Positions 6,962-8,482 of a DNA stretch of 8,482 nucleotides are shown here, piece after piece. The stretch covers positions 1 to 8,482 of the forward strand of contig CAMJHJ010000100.1 in the NCBI GenBank assembly GCA_946405485.1, read 5' to 3'. This stretch comes from an uncultured Bacteroidales bacterium (GTDB lineage: Bacteria; Bacteroidota; Bacteroidia; Bacteroidales; UBA932). Numbering within the stretch: position 1 is the first letter of the stretch; each line of letters opens with the position of its first letter. The notes below the pieces were generated by a model. The model was not told the origin of the DNA, searched no databases, and saw nothing but the letters and a program-made list of their open reading frames with translations. The translations under genes and the position numbers were made by a program.

Positions 6962-8227
6962 ATGAGCGATATCAACGAAATCCTTCCTCCCGACTGGAAT
7001 GAGGAAAAAGAACTGATCAAAGTCATCGGCGTAGGCGGCGGAGGCTGCAATGCCGTCACCTATATGTACAACCAGCACATCGAGGGCTGCAGTTTCATCG
7101 TCTGCAACACCGATGCAGCCGCCTTGCGCAGCAGCAACGTCCCCGTCCAGATCAAAATCGGGACGCTGGGAGCGGGTACGGACCCCGCGGAAGGTCGGAA
7201 AGCGGCGCTCGAGCATCAGGATGAAATCGCAGAGGTCGCCCTGGATTCGGGGACCAAGATGCTCTTCATCACGGCCGGCATGGGAAACGGCACCGGTACC
7301 GGCGCCTCTCCCGTCATCGCCAAGATGGCGAAGGACCGGGGGATCCTGACCGTCGCCGTCGTGACGGTACCCTTCGACAATGAGGGACCCGAGGCCCTGT
7401 CCAGGGCCATCGACGGCATCCGGGAGCTGGAGAAAAACGTGGACAGCCTGCTGATCATCAAGAACCAGAACATCCTTAAGTTCTACGGGGACCTGCTTCT
7501 CCAGGACGCCTTCCCAAAATCCAACGAAGTGCTTTCCACCGCCGTGAAGAGCATCATCGAGGTCATCGGCAAGGCCGGCTATATGAACGTGGACTTCCAC
7601 GATATCCGGAAAATGATGAAGAACAGCGGCTGCGCCCTGATGGGCAGCGGCAGCGGCACCGGCGAGCACCGCATCGAGGATGCGGTCCGCGAAGCCTTCA
7701 ACTCTCCCCTGCTCAATGACTACGACCTCAAGTCGGCCCGCAACCTCCTGCTCAACGTCACGGTCGGACTGAATGAGAAGGGCATCAGCGCCAGCCAGTA
7801 CGAGGCCATCAACGAAGAGAGAAAGAAATACACCGGTAACGTCAATCTCTTCAAACAGGGACTGATCTACGAAACCGATCCGGAATTCGGAGACAGGATC
7901 AACATCACGGCCATCGTGACCGGGCTCAAGTTCGTGGACATCATGGGGCCGAACGAGGATATGGGCAACTATATCATTATCGACAACGACTTCTCTTACT
8001 CTAAGAACGTGACCGAGGATGACGGAGAGGGCATTTCCCTGCCCGAGGTCCAGGGCCCGCGTACCAAGATCGGCTTCAACACCCAGGACAACCGCCGGAC
8101 CTTCCATTTCGATGCGGACCGCAAGCCCGCGCTCTGCGTCCTTCCCGGCGAAGACCGGAGCCGCCTCGAACAAATCCCGTCCATCCGCCGGACCGCCATG
8201 CCGGAAGACAAGAACAGCTCAAGATAA
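6962..8227 (+). CDS. ftsZ: FtsZ, tubulin-like division GTPase with an atypical nucleotide pocket
   Basis: Cytoplasmic GTPase whose filaments form the Z-ring. It has 421 residues. Clear motifs are [26 protein letters not shown] (69-75), [12 protein letters not shown] (103-114), [12 protein letters not shown], the T7 catalytic loop NVDFHD (209-214) with Asn209, Asp211 and Asp214 kept, and a TAIVTGLKF strand near 316-324. Departures from consensus are Asn109 in the tubulin signature (E. coli Gly106), about five residues fewer than E. coli before the T3 loop, PFDNEG at 137-142 (usually PFxFEG), and Ala145 at the place of E. coli Arg142. The globular part ends near 325. A linker of about 75 residues follows, and LEQIPSIRR (402-410) resembles a C-terminal FtsA-binding peptide, with 11 further hydrophilic residues after it. 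The catalytic Asps and intact frame argue for an active protein. Function is secure; the altered pocket is my reading from recalled E. coli and Flavobacterium sequences. Confidence 0.96.
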   Translation: MSDINEILPPDWNEEKELIKVIGVGGGGCNAVTYMYNQHIEGCSFIVCNTDAAALRSSNVPVQIKIGTLGAGTDPAEGRKAALEHQDEIAEVALDSGTKMLFITAGMGNGTGTGASPVIAKMAKDRGILTVAVVTVPFDNEGPEALSRAIDGIRELEKNVDSLLIIKNQNILKFYGDLLLQDAFPKSNEVLSTAVKSIIEVIGKAGYMNVDFHDIRKMMKNSGCALMGSGSGTGEHRIEDAVREAFNSPLLNDYDLKSARNLLLNVTVGLNEKGISASQYEAINEERKKYTGNVNLFKQGLIYETDPEFGDRINITAIVTGLKFVDIMGPNEDMGNYIIIDNDFSYSKNVTEDDGEGISLPEVQGPRTKIGFNTQDNRRTFHFDADRKPALCVLPGEDRSRLEQIPSIRRTAMPEDKNSSR

Positions 8228-8232
8228 ACACT

Positions 8233-8482
8233 ATGGAAAGAAGAACCCGCGTCCGCTTTGCCCCGTCTCCGACGGGCCCCCTCCACATGGGAGGCGTCAG
8301 GACCGCATTGTATAACTATTTGTTCGCCAAGCAGCGCGGCGGTGATTTCATCCTCCGCATCGAGGATACCGACTCGCATCGTTTCGTACCGGGAGCCGAA
8401 GAGTATATCATCGAGGCTCTGCGCTGGTGCGGCATCGTGCCCGACGAGGGCGTGGATGCCGACGGAAAGGTCGTGGAGACCG
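8233..8482 (+). CDS. gltX: Glutamyl-tRNA synthetase, N-terminal part (3'-truncated by window edge)
   Basis: Class I aminoacyl-tRNA synthetase that charges tRNA-Glu. Only the first 83 residues are in the window. [15 protein letters not shown] (7-21) contains the HIGH-type ATP-binding motif, here HMGG at 18-21 with Met in place of the common Ile. [19 protein letters not shown] and [15 protein letters not shown] follow, the last in the form usual for Bacteroidota. The IEDTD stretch and the overall N-terminus indicate GluRS; a GlnRS or a YadB-like Glu-Q-tRNA(Asp) synthetase is less likely, though the part that separates them best is beyond the edge. The ATG lies five bases after the ftsZ stop with no room for a promoter or terminator, so it is probably transcribed with the dcw genes. 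Confidence 0.93.
   Translation, partial: MERRTRVRFAPSPTGPLHMGGVRTALYNYLFAKQRGGDFILRIEDTDSHRFVPGAEEYIIEALRWCGIVPDEGVDADGKVVET

Larger units (their letters stand above)
1..8482 (+). other. dcw cluster, probable single transcription unit without internal terminator
   Basis: All eight genes lie on one strand with junctions of +1, +4, -8, -4, +5, +24 and +5 bases. The largest non-coding stretch is 6938-6961, between ftsA and ftsZ. It contains no hairpin with a T-run and no match I can recognise to the Bacteroidota promoter (TTTG near -33, TAnnTTTG near -7). The order matches the Bacteroidota version of the cluster, which lacks ddl and murB between murC and ftsQ. Promoters inside coding sequence, which E. 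coli uses for ftsZ, cannot be judged by eye here. The operon's true start and end are outside the window. Confidence 0.85.

Noticed and set aside
6353..8173. 606-codon open frame on the - strand, antisense to ftsA and ftsZ
   Set aside because: It lies opposite two well-supported genes. Its translation is a low-complexity mix rich in Asp, Val, Gly and Leu without a recognisable domain. Long antisense frames arise from GC-rich third positions in the real genes.
1..8482. CRISPR array, tRNA, mobile element, defence or novel accessory system
   Set aside because: Read through on both strands: the window is almost wholly filled by eight conserved housekeeping genes, and I saw no repeats, transposase, integrase or RNA gene.

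Overview
The window is a densely packed, single-strand piece of a division and cell wall (dcw) cluster, most likely from a GC-rich member of the Bacteroidales (phylum Bacteroidota). Three things support this. The gene order murD-ftsW-murG-murC-ftsQ-ftsA-ftsZ has neither ddl nor murB, as in Bacteroidota. Start codons have A-rich leaders without a convincing Shine-Dalgarno motif. Family-specific sequence is also present, such as the FtsW 'GKGPGGS' and 'IIEEYG' region, the MurG 'PSPNVAEDHQT' segment and the GluRS '[14 protein letters not shown]' segment. Composition is clearly GC-rich by eye, well above classical Bacteroides. I cannot name a genus.

Layout, all on the + strand: 3' part of murD (1-819), ftsW (821-2209), murG (2214-3353), murC (3346-4698), ftsQ (4695-5474), ftsA (5480-6937), ftsZ (6962-8227) and the 5' end of gltX (8233-8482). 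Junctions are +1, +4, -8, -4, +5, +24 and +5 bases. There is no non-coding stretch above 24 bases, and no terminator, promoter, RNA gene, repeat or mobile element that I can support. The window reads as the inside of one operon.

The genes form one pathway. MurC and MurD add L-Ala and D-Glu to UDP-MurNAc. MurG makes lipid II from lipid I. FtsW polymerises lipid II at the septum. FtsQ is the membrane scaffold of the divisome, FtsA anchors the ring to the membrane, and FtsZ is the tubulin-like GTPase that forms it. GltX (glutamyl-tRNA synthetase) is a housekeeping gene apparently joined to the end of the cluster.

There is no new system here. The part that merits a second look is FtsZ. It is intact and in frame, but departs from the usual consensus at several nucleotide-pocket positions: GNGTGTG instead of GGGTGTG, a shortened segment before the T3 loop, and PFDNEG followed by Ala where Arg is expected. 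Its C-terminal peptide is also unusual. Its partner FtsA has a long, charge-segregated tail ahead of its membrane helix. These comparisons rest on recalled family sequences and need an alignment against close relatives.
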